A DNA stretch of 64,000 nt from Dromaius novaehollandiae. Taxonomy: Eukaryota > Chordata > Aves > Casuariiformes > Dromaiidae. Of the stretch, positions 36,968 through 47,100 are shown in pieces. The stretch covers positions 12,715,619-12,779,618 of the forward strand of contig NC_088105.1 in NCBI RefSeq assembly GCF_036370855.1, written 5' to 3'. Position 1 is the first letter of the stretch. Every line of letters starts with the position of its first letter. The notes beneath the pieces were generated by a model. The model was not told where the DNA came from. It saw nothing but the letters and a program-made list of their open reading frames with translations, and did no database searches. The position numbers and the translations under genes were made by a program.

Positions 36968-36990
36968 ATTAATTGGACATAGGGAAAGAT

Positions 36991-38800
36991 TTTTCAAGGC
37001 TGATAAGACCATTACAATATCTGATCCCTGGTATGTTACAGAGCAGTCCTGCTCACATTTCTGAACCCTACCTTGGTCTTTACACTATAACCTATGCAGT
37101 CCCACCATGAACTGATCACCAGGAGAACTGTAGTGACTGGAAAAGGGTCATCATTGCGAGCAGTGCCAGGGAGAAGCTGTCTGCATGCCTTGGGCTTGGT
37201 TTTCATTTTGATGTTGTGAAGGAGATTTTGCAACAAAAACAACTCCTCCACCCAAGCGCAGGCTCTGTTTTATGCATTCCCTCATTGTGCAGAAGACAGA
37301 TCTCTTCATTAGTGGCTCTTTTCCACACGGTCACTTTCTACAAGGAACGGCATGTTTTGGCTGAAGGTGTGCATTCCTTGTCCAGGGCTGGTTCCTTTCT
37401 CCAGGCTTGCTGGTGTGACCAGTGGAGCTGGCACCCTGGGGTCCCTCAGCCTGGGGCACAGAGGCTGCAGAGGTCTGTGGTGGTCCCACAGCTCTGAAGC
37501 AGGTGGGGAGAGGCTTCACCCACCTGGCACTGGGACCTGCTCTGACTAGGAGGGGAAGAAGGAGCCACCCATGAGTGGTTTGCAGAAGAGGAGCTTCGTG
37601 TGGGTTTTGCAGGGGTGGAGGGGGAGGCCTGGCACACCTGCCTTGCTGCTCTGCCCATACTGAGGCCCCGCTGCAGCCTGCTGTTCCCCAAGCTGCCAGT
37701 TTCCAGGCTTCACAGCATCTTCTCCCAGCATCAGTGGGGCCAGGAGGGTGCTGTTGTGGGAGAGCTCCCAGCACTTGGCTGCAGGGCAGTGCAGTGTCCT
37801 CCACCACTGTATGCCCAGGGAGCACTTGGCTTCACTGACCCATTCCTGTAGGGCTTAGCTGTTCCCTCAGGGCTGCAGCAAACAGAGCTTTGTTCTTGTG
37901 ACAGATGTTGGGGGACTGATTTGTTATTTGTACGGATCTGAAGAGCAGCAGGACAGCCATGTCCCAGTCTGCACAAGGAGCAAGGAGCATCTTTTAACTC
38001 CTGGGTTCAGCTCCCCCCACTAATGTTTTTGTTCCAGACTGCAGCTGATCCTGCAGGTGGGCTTAGAAAGGCAAAACCCAACTGGTCCCAAGCGGGAAAC
38101 TTGGAGGTCAGAAAGTGAAAAGATTTACCAAGGGGCAGGGAGAAAACAGCAGCAGAGCCTGGAGCACAACCCGCTGACCAATTCCCCTGACTACAAATGA
38201 TTTCACTTAGCTTCAGGGGAAGTAGGGAACAGTCGCATTGGATTCCCTATCTCTTGCAGCTATCGCCACATTCCTTTCTTAGCAAAGTCTTTAATGTCCG
38301 GGGGAGCCTATAGGCAGCTGTATATAAGACAAACACCAGCGTGCAGGCAGAGGGCGATGCAGCCGGGGGCGTGTGAGCCTGGGCCGCGGCAGCTCCCCCT
38401 CCGTGCAGCGCTGCACACTCCTGGTCCTGCCTTGGCACCTGCTTCAGCCATCTGCTCTTCCAAGGTATCCCGGGAACAGCAAAGCCCCGCTCAACAATAA
38501 CACGGCGCTAAAGCACGCGGAGGTGCCAGGAAACTCGCGGTCACCCGCGACGGGAGCGGAGCCTCCCGCTGCGCCCGCCAAGGCCCCGAGAAGTAAACAG
38601 GGCGGGCCGGCGCCCCGCGGGGCCCAGGTGCAGCCGGCGCAGGAGCCAGCGGCGGGGGCGGCTCCGCAGCAAGCGTCCCCTCGCCCTGCCCCGCGCTGCC
38701 GGGGGCTGCGGGGGGCGGGAGGAGCCGGGGAGGCGGCGTGGCGCAGCGGCCAGGCCGGGGGCGCGGGCCGAGCCCCGCCGCCATGACACCCCCCTCGCGG
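36991..38800. other. Intergenic between VAMP4 and ITPA
   Basis: No recognised gene. A minus-strand 164-codon open frame (37331-37825) has a random-looking Pro/Ala/Gln-rich product and no splice or poly(A) context. The right end turns GC-rich from about 38.5 kb into the ITPA promoter island. A TATA-like element at 38321 is listed separately. Confidence 0.5.
38321..38328 (+). promoter_or_regulatory. Isolated TATA box upstream of ITPA
   Basis: TATATAAG stands at the left edge of the ITPA GC-rich region. It is followed 36 nt later by ATGCAGCCGGGGGCG and, about 110 nt later, by a possible donor AAG|GTATCC. The reading frame from that ATG runs 47 codons to a TAA. It could be the promoter of an unannotated upstream transcript; ITPA itself lacks a TATA box. 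Confidence 0.35.
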
Positions 38801-38834
38801 GACTCCCGGCGCGGCGGCTTGGCGCCACCGCAGC

Positions 38835-39017
38835 TCTCGCGAGACTTCGGGGGGACTTCGCGCATGCGCAGGGACTGCCAGGCTGAACGCGCGCCCTCCC
38901 CTGGAGGACCGGAAGCGCTTCCTTCCCCTCGGTGCAATTGCCGCGTCCGTTCCCGCGGCATCTCCGTTCTCATTGGCTGGGCGTTGCTCTGGGCGACGGC
39001 GCCGCTGCTGTCATTGG
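38835..39017 (+). promoter_or_regulatory. ITPA TATA-less promoter with BANP, NRF1, ETS and CCAAT motifs
   Basis: Motifs visible in order: the palindrome TCTCGCGAGA (38835-38844, the BANP/Kaiso-type motif), GCGCATGCGC (38860-38869, NRF1), an ETS pair in ACCGGAAGCGCTTCC (38908-38922), and inverted CCAAT boxes ATTGG at 38972 and 39013. All lie within 225 bp upstream of the ITPA start codon. This is the typical architecture of a constitutive CpG-island promoter; protein binding is inferred from motif identity. Confidence 0.75.
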
Positions 39018-39056
39018 CGGCTCCGTGCGCAGGCGCCGTCGCTGCGCGGGGTCAGC

Positions 39057-42000
39057 ATGGCGGCGCCGGCCGGCAGGAGCGTGGTGTTCGTGACCGGTAA
39101 CGCCAAGAAGCTGGAGGAGGTGTGTGTGGAGGGGGGGGGTTGCCTAGCAACCCGGGGCGGGCGGCGGCGCTCGGCGCGGCTGACGCGCTCCTCTCGTTCC
39201 GCGCAGGTCGTCCAGATCCTCGGCGACGCGTTTCCGCACAAGCTGGTCGCCAAGAAAATAGACCGTAAGTTGGCAGCGCCCCCCTTCCCCCCCCTCCCCC
39301 GGCCCGGCCCGGCCCGGCCCGGCCGCCGGCAGTGACCGCGCCTTGTGTCGGCAGTGCCGGAGTACCAGGGGGAGCCGGACGAGATCTCCGTGCAGAAGTG
39401 CCGGGAGGCTGCGCGCCAGGTCACTCGCTTTCCTGCCCCTCGGGAGCGCGGGCTGGCGGATCCCCCCCCACCCCAGCGGGCCCCCCGGGGTGGGGAGGGC
39501 GCCCCCAGGGCCCCTTCCCCGGCTGCCTCCCTCTCGGAAGGACCCAGAGAGGATCCAGACCCTCTGGCACCAGCTGCCCCCTCCTGCCCCGGTCCCGCTG
39601 CCGTGTTTCAGCCTCTGGTGCCTGCTGCGGGGGGGGCTGGGGTTGGTGGCCCTCTGCTGCGGGTCGCCCCTGAGGCGAAGAGCTCTAACGGCTGCCGCGT
39701 TTTTTTGTGAAATCCATCGTTTTGTGGAAACCGCTTCCTCCTAAGGCTAACGTTCCCATCCCTGGGGCTTTTGCTGTAGGTTCGAGGCCCTGTTATAGTG
39801 GAGGATACCTGCTTGTGCTTCAATGCCCTGGGAGGACTTCCAGGACCGTACATGTAAGTAGGAGAGAACTTCCTCCACCTTTCTTGTCGCAGAATCAGGA
39901 GCATGGGTCGTCGGGATGTGCCATGGGAGATTCCCCATGCGCCAGGAGCTGTGGGGTCAGGAAGGTTATTGCTGTCCTGGTGTCCTCGGTTTCGTTCAGA
40001 ACCACCAGGACAGGACTCTCTGAGCCCTGCCGTGACTCGCTCTGCGGGACAGGAGAGACAAACCTGAACTAGTGCCTCTGGCTTCCAGGCTGCTGTGCCG
40101 CTCTTGCAGCCGGCTTGGGAACCCAGCCCCGTAGTGGCACCCACACAGCACAGTTAAGACACTGTGCGTTTCGGTAGGACTCTGGGCTGAGTGTCCCCTA
40201 GGTTCTGACATTTGCTTTTAACAAGAAATGTTCCTTGATCTGAGAAGTCAGCTTAATGTAGTGGAATCAAATTTACTTCAAGAATTAACTATGCTGAAGG
40301 TAACGCCAGTGAGAACCTTTGGCCTTGAGTAAGAGTGGTGCATGTGGCTTTTGTTCAGTTCAGGTCACTGAATTTGTATTACTGTGTGCATGGCCTCACT
40401 GAGACTGCTTTAATCCAGCAGATAACAAGATTATTACAATACAGTGTAATTCCTCTAATAAAATAACTGCCTTAGCTCCTGGGATTGCCTTTAAGTGGGA
40501 CTAACTTTTTCAAACTATTTCTGCTTAGCTAAGCAGAGGCGTAAACACTTTATATAACTCACTTGGCACTAGAACTGGGCATAAGATGTGAACAAGTTAG
40601 ACTGAGAAATAGGCTTCAGCATGTCCGTGCTCGTGAGTGGGAACTGGGTTGTTTACACAGACTCCAGCCTTGCTATTGTTTTCACTGTGGCCTGTTTAGT
40701 TTAAGATCTAGGTTTGTTTTTATTAATAAGTGGCCCAGATGCAGTGGTTTGAAGGCAGTCCGTTTAAGAGGGATTTGAAGAGCTGTGAAAATGAAGGCAC
40801 CAATGCCTCAGGAATGGCCGTATTTCTGTGTTTTAATGACACAAATCATTTTTCTCTTTTCTCCTCTCTCAGAAAATGGTTCCTGGAAAAACTCAAACCA
40901 GAAGGTATTGCCTCTCTGAGGTTCTGCTCTGCAAGTAATATTGTTCTTTCTAGTCACGGGCTCCTGGGGACAAATGTAACTGTGCAGCCAACGAATCCCT
41001 GCCTGGGCTGGGTTCTGCTAAGGGTGCTTGCCTGCCTCACTGCCCATTTCATAGCCAGCTCCTTTACCCTCTGTCCCTTCGCATTCTCTCCTTAAGCCTG
41101 TTCTCTGCCCTACTTCATTGGATGTTGTCTCCTTGGGTAGCTTCAGCATCACATCTGCATTGGATTTCCAGATTTCTGCCTCTGCAGGCTGGTGGCCGGG
41201 TCTGTAGGAATTACTTGCCTTTCGTCAAGGTGATCTGGAAGGCCTCCTGCCCCTTTGGCCTCTGTGCAAGCTCCTCTGCACAAGTGGTAGCTGTGCTGGT
41301 GCGCCAGAGCACAGTGACTGCATTTGCTCCCACAGTTAAGAAACGAGTACGGCTGCAAATCCTGTACTGGCATCGTGAGCACAGGCATTAATCACACTAA
41401 CTTAGAGTGTGCTTTAGTCCTTCTCTGGGGCCACACACTTGTTTGCTTCTGCCTCCAAACTAACGGTGGAGCCCTGCAGCTCAAACTGTGAGGTCCTGGC
41501 TTCACACAAGGGGGCTTGGCCAAGGGCATCCTTTTGGCTTAGCTCTGTCACCTCCCTGTAATTCTCTGTTGTTAATGTGAATTCAGGATACTCACCTGAT
41601 TTGTCTCTAGATGGGTGTGTTGCGCACTGAAGGGAACACTGTAACAGTCAGAGCCTTTCTCTGTTGTTCAGGTCTGTACAAACTGCTAGCCGGTTTTGAA
41701 GACAAATCTGCCTATGCTCTCTGTACCTTTGCATTCAGTCCTGGAAACCCAGAGGAGCCAGTGAAGCTGTTCAAAGGCCAAACACATGTAAGTGTTGTAC
41801 TTGGGAACAGGGAGCATGCTGGGGGACAGGGCTGTAATGTGACTCTGCTAATGGCATTGGCTCTAGTAAGGTCGATGTTAGTGACATAGGGATCAGCTGG
41901 ATCACTGGGAGCCCTTGGAGCGTATCTCATTGGAAAAGGGCTGCGGGAGTCGCAACAGACAGTCAGCGGGTGCTGGCTGCTGCAGCCCTTTCTCCCAGCT

Positions 42001-43591
42001 GTACATGTCCAACTCTGTGCGTTACCTCAGTCTCTTCAGCTCCCTCGTGTCCCTCTGACAGGGCAGCGTCTGGGTGGCAGTGAGGGATGCAGACACAAAT
42101 GGGAGTAGAGCTAAGCTGTGTTCTCCAGTCAGCCTCCAGTCTGTCTGCAGTTCCTTGTTCCCATGGATGTGCAAGCTGGCTTCCAAGGAAGCTTTGGGGT
42201 GGAAAAGGGGGGCAGTAAGGTCACCAGCACAGCTCTAAGTGCAGTCTTTAGCTCACTTAATGTTAGGGGGTAGCAGGGGAGCAAAGGGACTATCAATGTA
42301 GAGCAACATGATGTTCCATTGAGTCTGGGTCTGCTAACTTTAGTCATGTCTGGGGGAACTGCTGGTAGTGTAGACAGCACCAAGCCTTTGGTGGCCACGG
42401 TATGAAGTACGGCTGAGTAACTTCTCAGCCTGTGTTTGAGGTGTGACTACAAGAGAAGTGTTGAGAAACCACAACTTATGGGGCTTTTTTTGCTTTCTCA
42501 TGGCAGGGACTGATAGTTGAGCCCAGAGGCCCTAGAGACTTTGGCTGGGATCCCTGCTTTCAGCCTGATGGCTATGACCAGACGTAAGTAGCTTTTCACC
42601 TTTAGCCCTTTATGTAAGGAAAGCAAGGGGTTGGTGTTGCTTCTTGTTTCCGTGTCAAGAGGAACTGCTCACAAGTAACTGTGATAAGGAGAAAACATAA
42701 TCCTGCATCTGCATCCACTGGGTTGTGAGGAATGCCCAGATCAGGATGAGGGTTGTTGGTTTGGCTTGTGGTTGCAACTAGTAAATAAGGGGCTAAAAAA
42801 AAGTACTTACATATAAAACAAGCAAACCATGTGAAGGACCGCTGGGAAATGTGCCGGGATCCATTTTGCTACTTAGGAGAAAAGGCAGAGGAGGATGGGC
42901 AGGGCCAGTGGGATTCCTGCTCTTCCTGTCCCCCTCCGGGGACTGTCCGTGCCCCACCAGACAGTGCTCACCTTGCAGGCCCTGCTCCGCCCGGAGCCTT
43001 CGGGAGCTGGGAGCAGAGCGGGCCTAGCAGCGAGGGTAGCGCCTCTCTCCAGAAACACCGAGGGCTCCGCGGAGCAGAGGCGTGTGTTCCCCTCCCCAAG
43101 TAACCCGCGAGGGGTGCGTTACAGTCCCACTCGTGGGGCTGCTTTAGCTTCTGGTCGTGCCTGGTGGGCAGTGGCTGACTGAAGCAGTCCAGCGGAGTTG
43201 TTTGGCCAACAGGGCAGAGCTGCTTCACCTGGCTGCAGGACAGTGCTCAAGCACAGCTGGAAGACTGCTATACACACGTGAGCTCGTTTTCTGTAGCTGC
43301 AATGTGTGTGGGTTTTGTGTGGTGTAGGATGTCCCCTTGCACACTAAGAACACGGGAAAACCACGTATCGCTAGAGAGATGGCAGGCAAAGGGGGGAGTC
43401 TCAGTGGCTGGGAGACACGTGCTATAGCATCTCTCTTGCTGTGAATTGTCCTGGATTCTCCCACCTCCAGCTACGCCGAGCTGCCCAAGGCCGTGAAGAA
43501 CTCGATCTCGCACCGTTACAGAGCGCTGAGCGAGCTCTCCACCTTCTTCCTCCAGAGCAACTCGACAGACGGCCCCTCCGCTCCAAGTTAG
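39057..43591 (+). CDS. ITPA: Inosine triphosphate pyrophosphatase, complete
   Basis: ITPA hydrolyses ITP, dITP and XTP to monophosphate and pyrophosphate in the cytosol, keeping deaminated purines out of nucleic acids. Coding exons: 39057-39119, 39207-39264, 39355-39419, 39780-39853, 40873-40904, 41672-41787, 42507-42583 and 43471-43591. They join in frame to 201 residues (human 194). The HAM1-family fold is clear: [10 protein letters not shown] (13-22) with its phosphate-binding Lys residues, metal-site acids Glu43 and Asp71 (in [18 protein letters not shown]), [18 protein letters not shown] (148-165) in the base-binding region, and SHRYRAL (175-181). The start lies in a CAGCATGG context next to its promoter. 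Introns 1 and 2 are under 100 bp. The exon 3 donor is unusual (CAG|GTCACT). The C-terminal tail [15 protein letters not shown] differs from human, as is usual in this family. Confidence 0.97.
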
Positions 43592-43670
43592 CATCCTGCT
43601 GTCTGCGGGCACTGGGTGTTGTACATTTCCCATGCAAGGCTGTAAGAGCTCTTTCCAGCTGCGTCCTTAG

Positions 43671-43676
43671 ATTAAA
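43671..43676 (+). terminator. ITPA poly(A) signal (ATTAAA)
   Basis: ATTAAA lies 80 nt after the ITPA TAG, followed within 40 nt by T-rich sequence (ATTTTTTTTCC near 43700). ATTAAA is the commonest variant signal. It would end ITPA about 500 bp before the METTL13 start. Confidence 0.65.
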
Positions 43677-44023
43677 GCTGCTCATTCTGAGGCCACAAAT
43701 ACATTTTTTTTCCTCTGTCCTTGCTTCTTCTGAAATGCCCTCAAACCCAGCCGGTTTGTGTTGCCCCCCCCCAGCTGTTGGAGTGCATGGGGTAAAATGT
43801 AGGTTCACGCTCACAAGCTCAGGGGAGGCTCGTTCTGGTAGGAGCTCACCGGCGGCGTTCTCCGCCTTCAGACATGCTCTCTGCCCGGTAAAACAGCGAA
43901 AACGGAGGCTGCAGGACTGGTCCCTGCGCTGCCCGGGCGACTGTGCGCCTGCAGCGGGCGCCGAACTCCCGCGGGCGCAGTGCGCCTTGGAGCCGAGCGG
44001 GGGCGGGGCTCCGGCGCCGCGCC

Positions 44024-44159
44024 CACGTGCGCCCGCCGTCGCTCTGCGCGGAAGGGGCGAGCCAATGGGAAGCGGCCGAGAGAAGCGGCGGCCAATGCAC
44101 CGCCTCCCGCGGCCTGTGACGTACGCGGAAGCCACCGCGGCGCTGCGCGGGGCCACGTG
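44024..44159 (+). promoter_or_regulatory. METTL13 CpG promoter with CCAAT, CRE and E-box motifs
   Basis: CpG-dense DNA carries CACGTG E-boxes (44024-44029 and 44154-44159), two CCAAT boxes (44062-44066 and 44092-44096) and a CRE half-site TGACGTACG (44117-44125). These occupy the 160 bp before the METTL13 start codon; no TATA box. MYC/USF, NF-Y and CREB/ATF binding are inferences from the motifs. Confidence 0.7.
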
Positions 44160-44179
44160 CGGCCGGGGGGCGGGGGGCC

Positions 44180-47100
44180 ATGGCGCTGCTGCCGCGGAGC
44201 CCGCGGGAGTTCGGCTCCGCCGCGTACTGGGAGCGGTTCTTCCGGCAGCGCGGCGAGCGGCCCTTCGAGTGGTACGGGGCCCTGCCGGAGCTGCGCGCCG
44301 TGCTGCGCAGGTACCTGCGCCCGCGGGACAAGGTGAGCGGCGGCCGCGGCCCTCCCGCCTTGGGGACCGAGCCGCGTCTCTGGCAGCCGTCCCCCGGCCG
44401 TCCGTGCCGGGGCTCGGCCGCGGTCTGGCTGCGCCCCCGCTCAGCAGGCCGTCGTGTGCTGAGCGTCCACAGCCGCTCAGCTTTTCCCGCGATTCGGAGG
44501 TTGGAGACGCCCTTTTCTAACTCTGCTTCGCCCTTAATTAGGGGGCTAATTAACGCTGAGGGCAGACGGGGAGAGGGGCTCCTCAGGGCCCCCTCCACCC
44601 CCCGCAGCGCCAGCCGCCAAGGAAATACGCAGAGCCGCCAAGGTGCGGTAGGAAGGGAGCGGGAGAGACCCACGAGTTTTCCTGGGATAGGGAGCTCTGT
44701 GGGTGAAAACTTCCCAAGAAGGAAATGCAGCACAAACACATCACTTTGCACGTTGTGCAAATGTGAATTTTCCCTGTGGAAATGTTCTCTTAGGCCCTTG
44801 GAGAGCATATCTGAAGGTAGCGCTGGTGCGTTTTTCACTGGGGGCGTGTGGCTGCGGCTGATCTCTGTCACGTTTGCTCGTAAAATGCTTTGGGCACGTT
44901 TCCAGGGCATTTTCACCATCACCGCTGCTCTCCTCCCACCTCCCAGGTTCTTGTGGTCGGCTGCGGAAACTCAGAGCTGAGTGAGCAGATGTACGATGCG
45001 GGGATGTGCGAGGACATCGTGAACATAGACATCAGCGACGCGGTCATCCACCAGATGCAGGAACGGAGCGCGAGCAAGAGGCCGAAGATGAGCTACCTGC
45101 TGATGGACATGCTTCAGATGGACTTCCCTGACGCCCTCTTCCAGGTCGTCTTGGACAAAGGCACGCTCGATGCCATCCTCACTGATGAAGAGGAGGCCAC
45201 TCTAGCCAAGGTGGACAGGATGTTTGCCGAGATCAGCCGGGTCCTGCAGGTAGGAGGGCGCTACCTCTGCATCTCCTTGGCTCAAGCCCACGTGCTGAAG
45301 AAGGCGGTGGAGTACTTCTCCCAGGAAGGCTGGGTAGTGCGTGTCCATCAGGTGGCCAGCAGCGGGGACAAGCAGCAGTTTGTCCTGCCTATCTTTGTCT
45401 ACGTCATGACTAAGTTTAAAAAAGTTCCTGGCTCGGCACCGCAAATCCTGGAGATCTGCCCTGAGGAGGAGGACAAGCCGATGCGGATGGAGAGTGCGGA
45501 GCGACTGGTGGAGGCGGTGAAGGACAGGCAGCATTACGCCCTGCTCCGCAGCCAGCTGAGCAAAGCCTCCAGCGGGGAGCAGCTTTCCCTGGATCTGTGC
45601 AGCAAAGATAGCGGGAGGCCTCGTTACACGCTGCATGTGGTCGACAGCCCCACGATGAAACCCTCCCGGGACAATCACTTCGCCATCTTCATCAGTGAGT
45701 ACAGCTTCTCGCACCTGTGATGAGACATTGCTCTAGTCAGGAGCTGCAAAATGGGCAGCAGTGCTGGCCTTGCTGAAGCTGGAGCGGGAGAGGGGAATAA
45801 ACTGCCTTTGTGGGGTTTGGTTGGTGCTTTAATCTCAGCTTTGTGGTGGGATGCGTGACTGCGCAGGCAGAGCTCAGTCCCAGAGCAGCACAGAGCTTGT
45901 AGGCACAGAGGATGCCTGTCTGGCAGCAGATGGATGCTGCCTGTGCTGCCTCTCCTCTCCGAGATGGCCACTGTCTGTGCGCCCCAATGGCGTGGTGATG
46001 CTGGTGTTGCTTGCATTGATAGCGACGGCCACCTCGGCACGTTGCTGCATAGAGCGAGAGCACAGCAGAAGCAGTTTCAAAGGTGTTGCCAGCCTGTGCA
46101 GCCGTCCTCACCTGGCTTCCCGGCCTCCCCGTGCCCTGAGTGTGGAGCTGCTGGCGTGCAGCAGAAGGGGGGCTTCAGTTTGTGTTTGCTGTTGCGGCCC
46201 ATGATCCGTGGGAGGCCTGGTTTTGACGCTAGCAAGGTGGGTTTATCCTTCGCTCAGCTTGTTTTGCTCTGTGGGCAGCACACTGGAGCTCTGCTGTGTG
46301 CTCCCAGGCAAGTAGCTTAACCTCTGTGCTTGGCTGTTTGCTGGGAGCTGAGGGATCTGCCTCATCTTTGCATAGAGGTCCGCAGCTGGGAGAGAGCGGG
46401 AGGCGAGCCTGCACGTCCGCTGCTCGGACCCAGCAGCACTTCTCTGCCGTCAAGGCAACACGTGGGCCCGAGCTGCTTGCCTGCGCAGCCGCTCAGGGTT
46501 GCTTGTGCTAGTGACGTGCAGCTCTAGCCCAGCAGGGTTTAGCATCTCTGACCGCCTGTGTGTGTTGTGGGTGGTGTGTGCCACCACCCACTCCCACATC
46601 CCTGCAAATTTTGAGGGTCCTGATCTGGTTTTGCGTGTCCCTTTGCCTGTGGCTTAGTGTGTTTGCAAAGCTCTTAACCCACCTGCAGGGAATGGAGCGT
46701 CCTGTCAGTCTCTTGCTTGATGTTTGTGGCTTGCAGAGATGCATCAGCCTCCGCCAGCAGTGCCTGGCGCCTGCAAAGCCCAGGGCTCGGCACAATCTGG
46801 AGACGAGAAGTGGGGCTGTCAGGTACCCCCTTAACGTGAGACATGGCCTTTCCAGCCTCCCGTGTGAACCCACCCGAAATGGGGGATTTGGTGATGGAGC
46901 TCAGGTCTAGATGCAAAGCAGGCTTGTCACAAGTCACGCAGCGGTGCGTCATCGTGACGTCTCGCCTTTCCCCCGTGGCTCCTGCCTGGGAGGCCGGGTG
47001 GCCGCGCTGGGGCTGGGATCCACCCCGGGATCGCCCTGCAGCTGACCGCAGCCCCCTTCTCAGTCCCGCAGGGCAGAGAAACCGAGTGGCTCTTTGGGAC

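Larger units (their letters stand above)
33236..36990 (+). other. VAMP4 3'UTR and downstream flank
   Basis: No coding exon is apparent after the VAMP4 stop. The first part is plausibly 3'UTR, with A-rich runs at 33651-33671 and about 33740-33775. The first canonical AATAAA I found on this strand is at 36962-36967, so the 3'UTR may be up to 3.7 kb or may use a non-canonical signal earlier. Several short open frames near 34.1-34.8 kb lack coding character. Confidence 0.45.

Noticed and set aside
38491-38973. 160-codon minus-strand open frame in the ITPA promoter island
   Set aside because: Runs through promoter motifs and shows no protein family pattern; a bidirectional transcript is possible but coding is unsupported.
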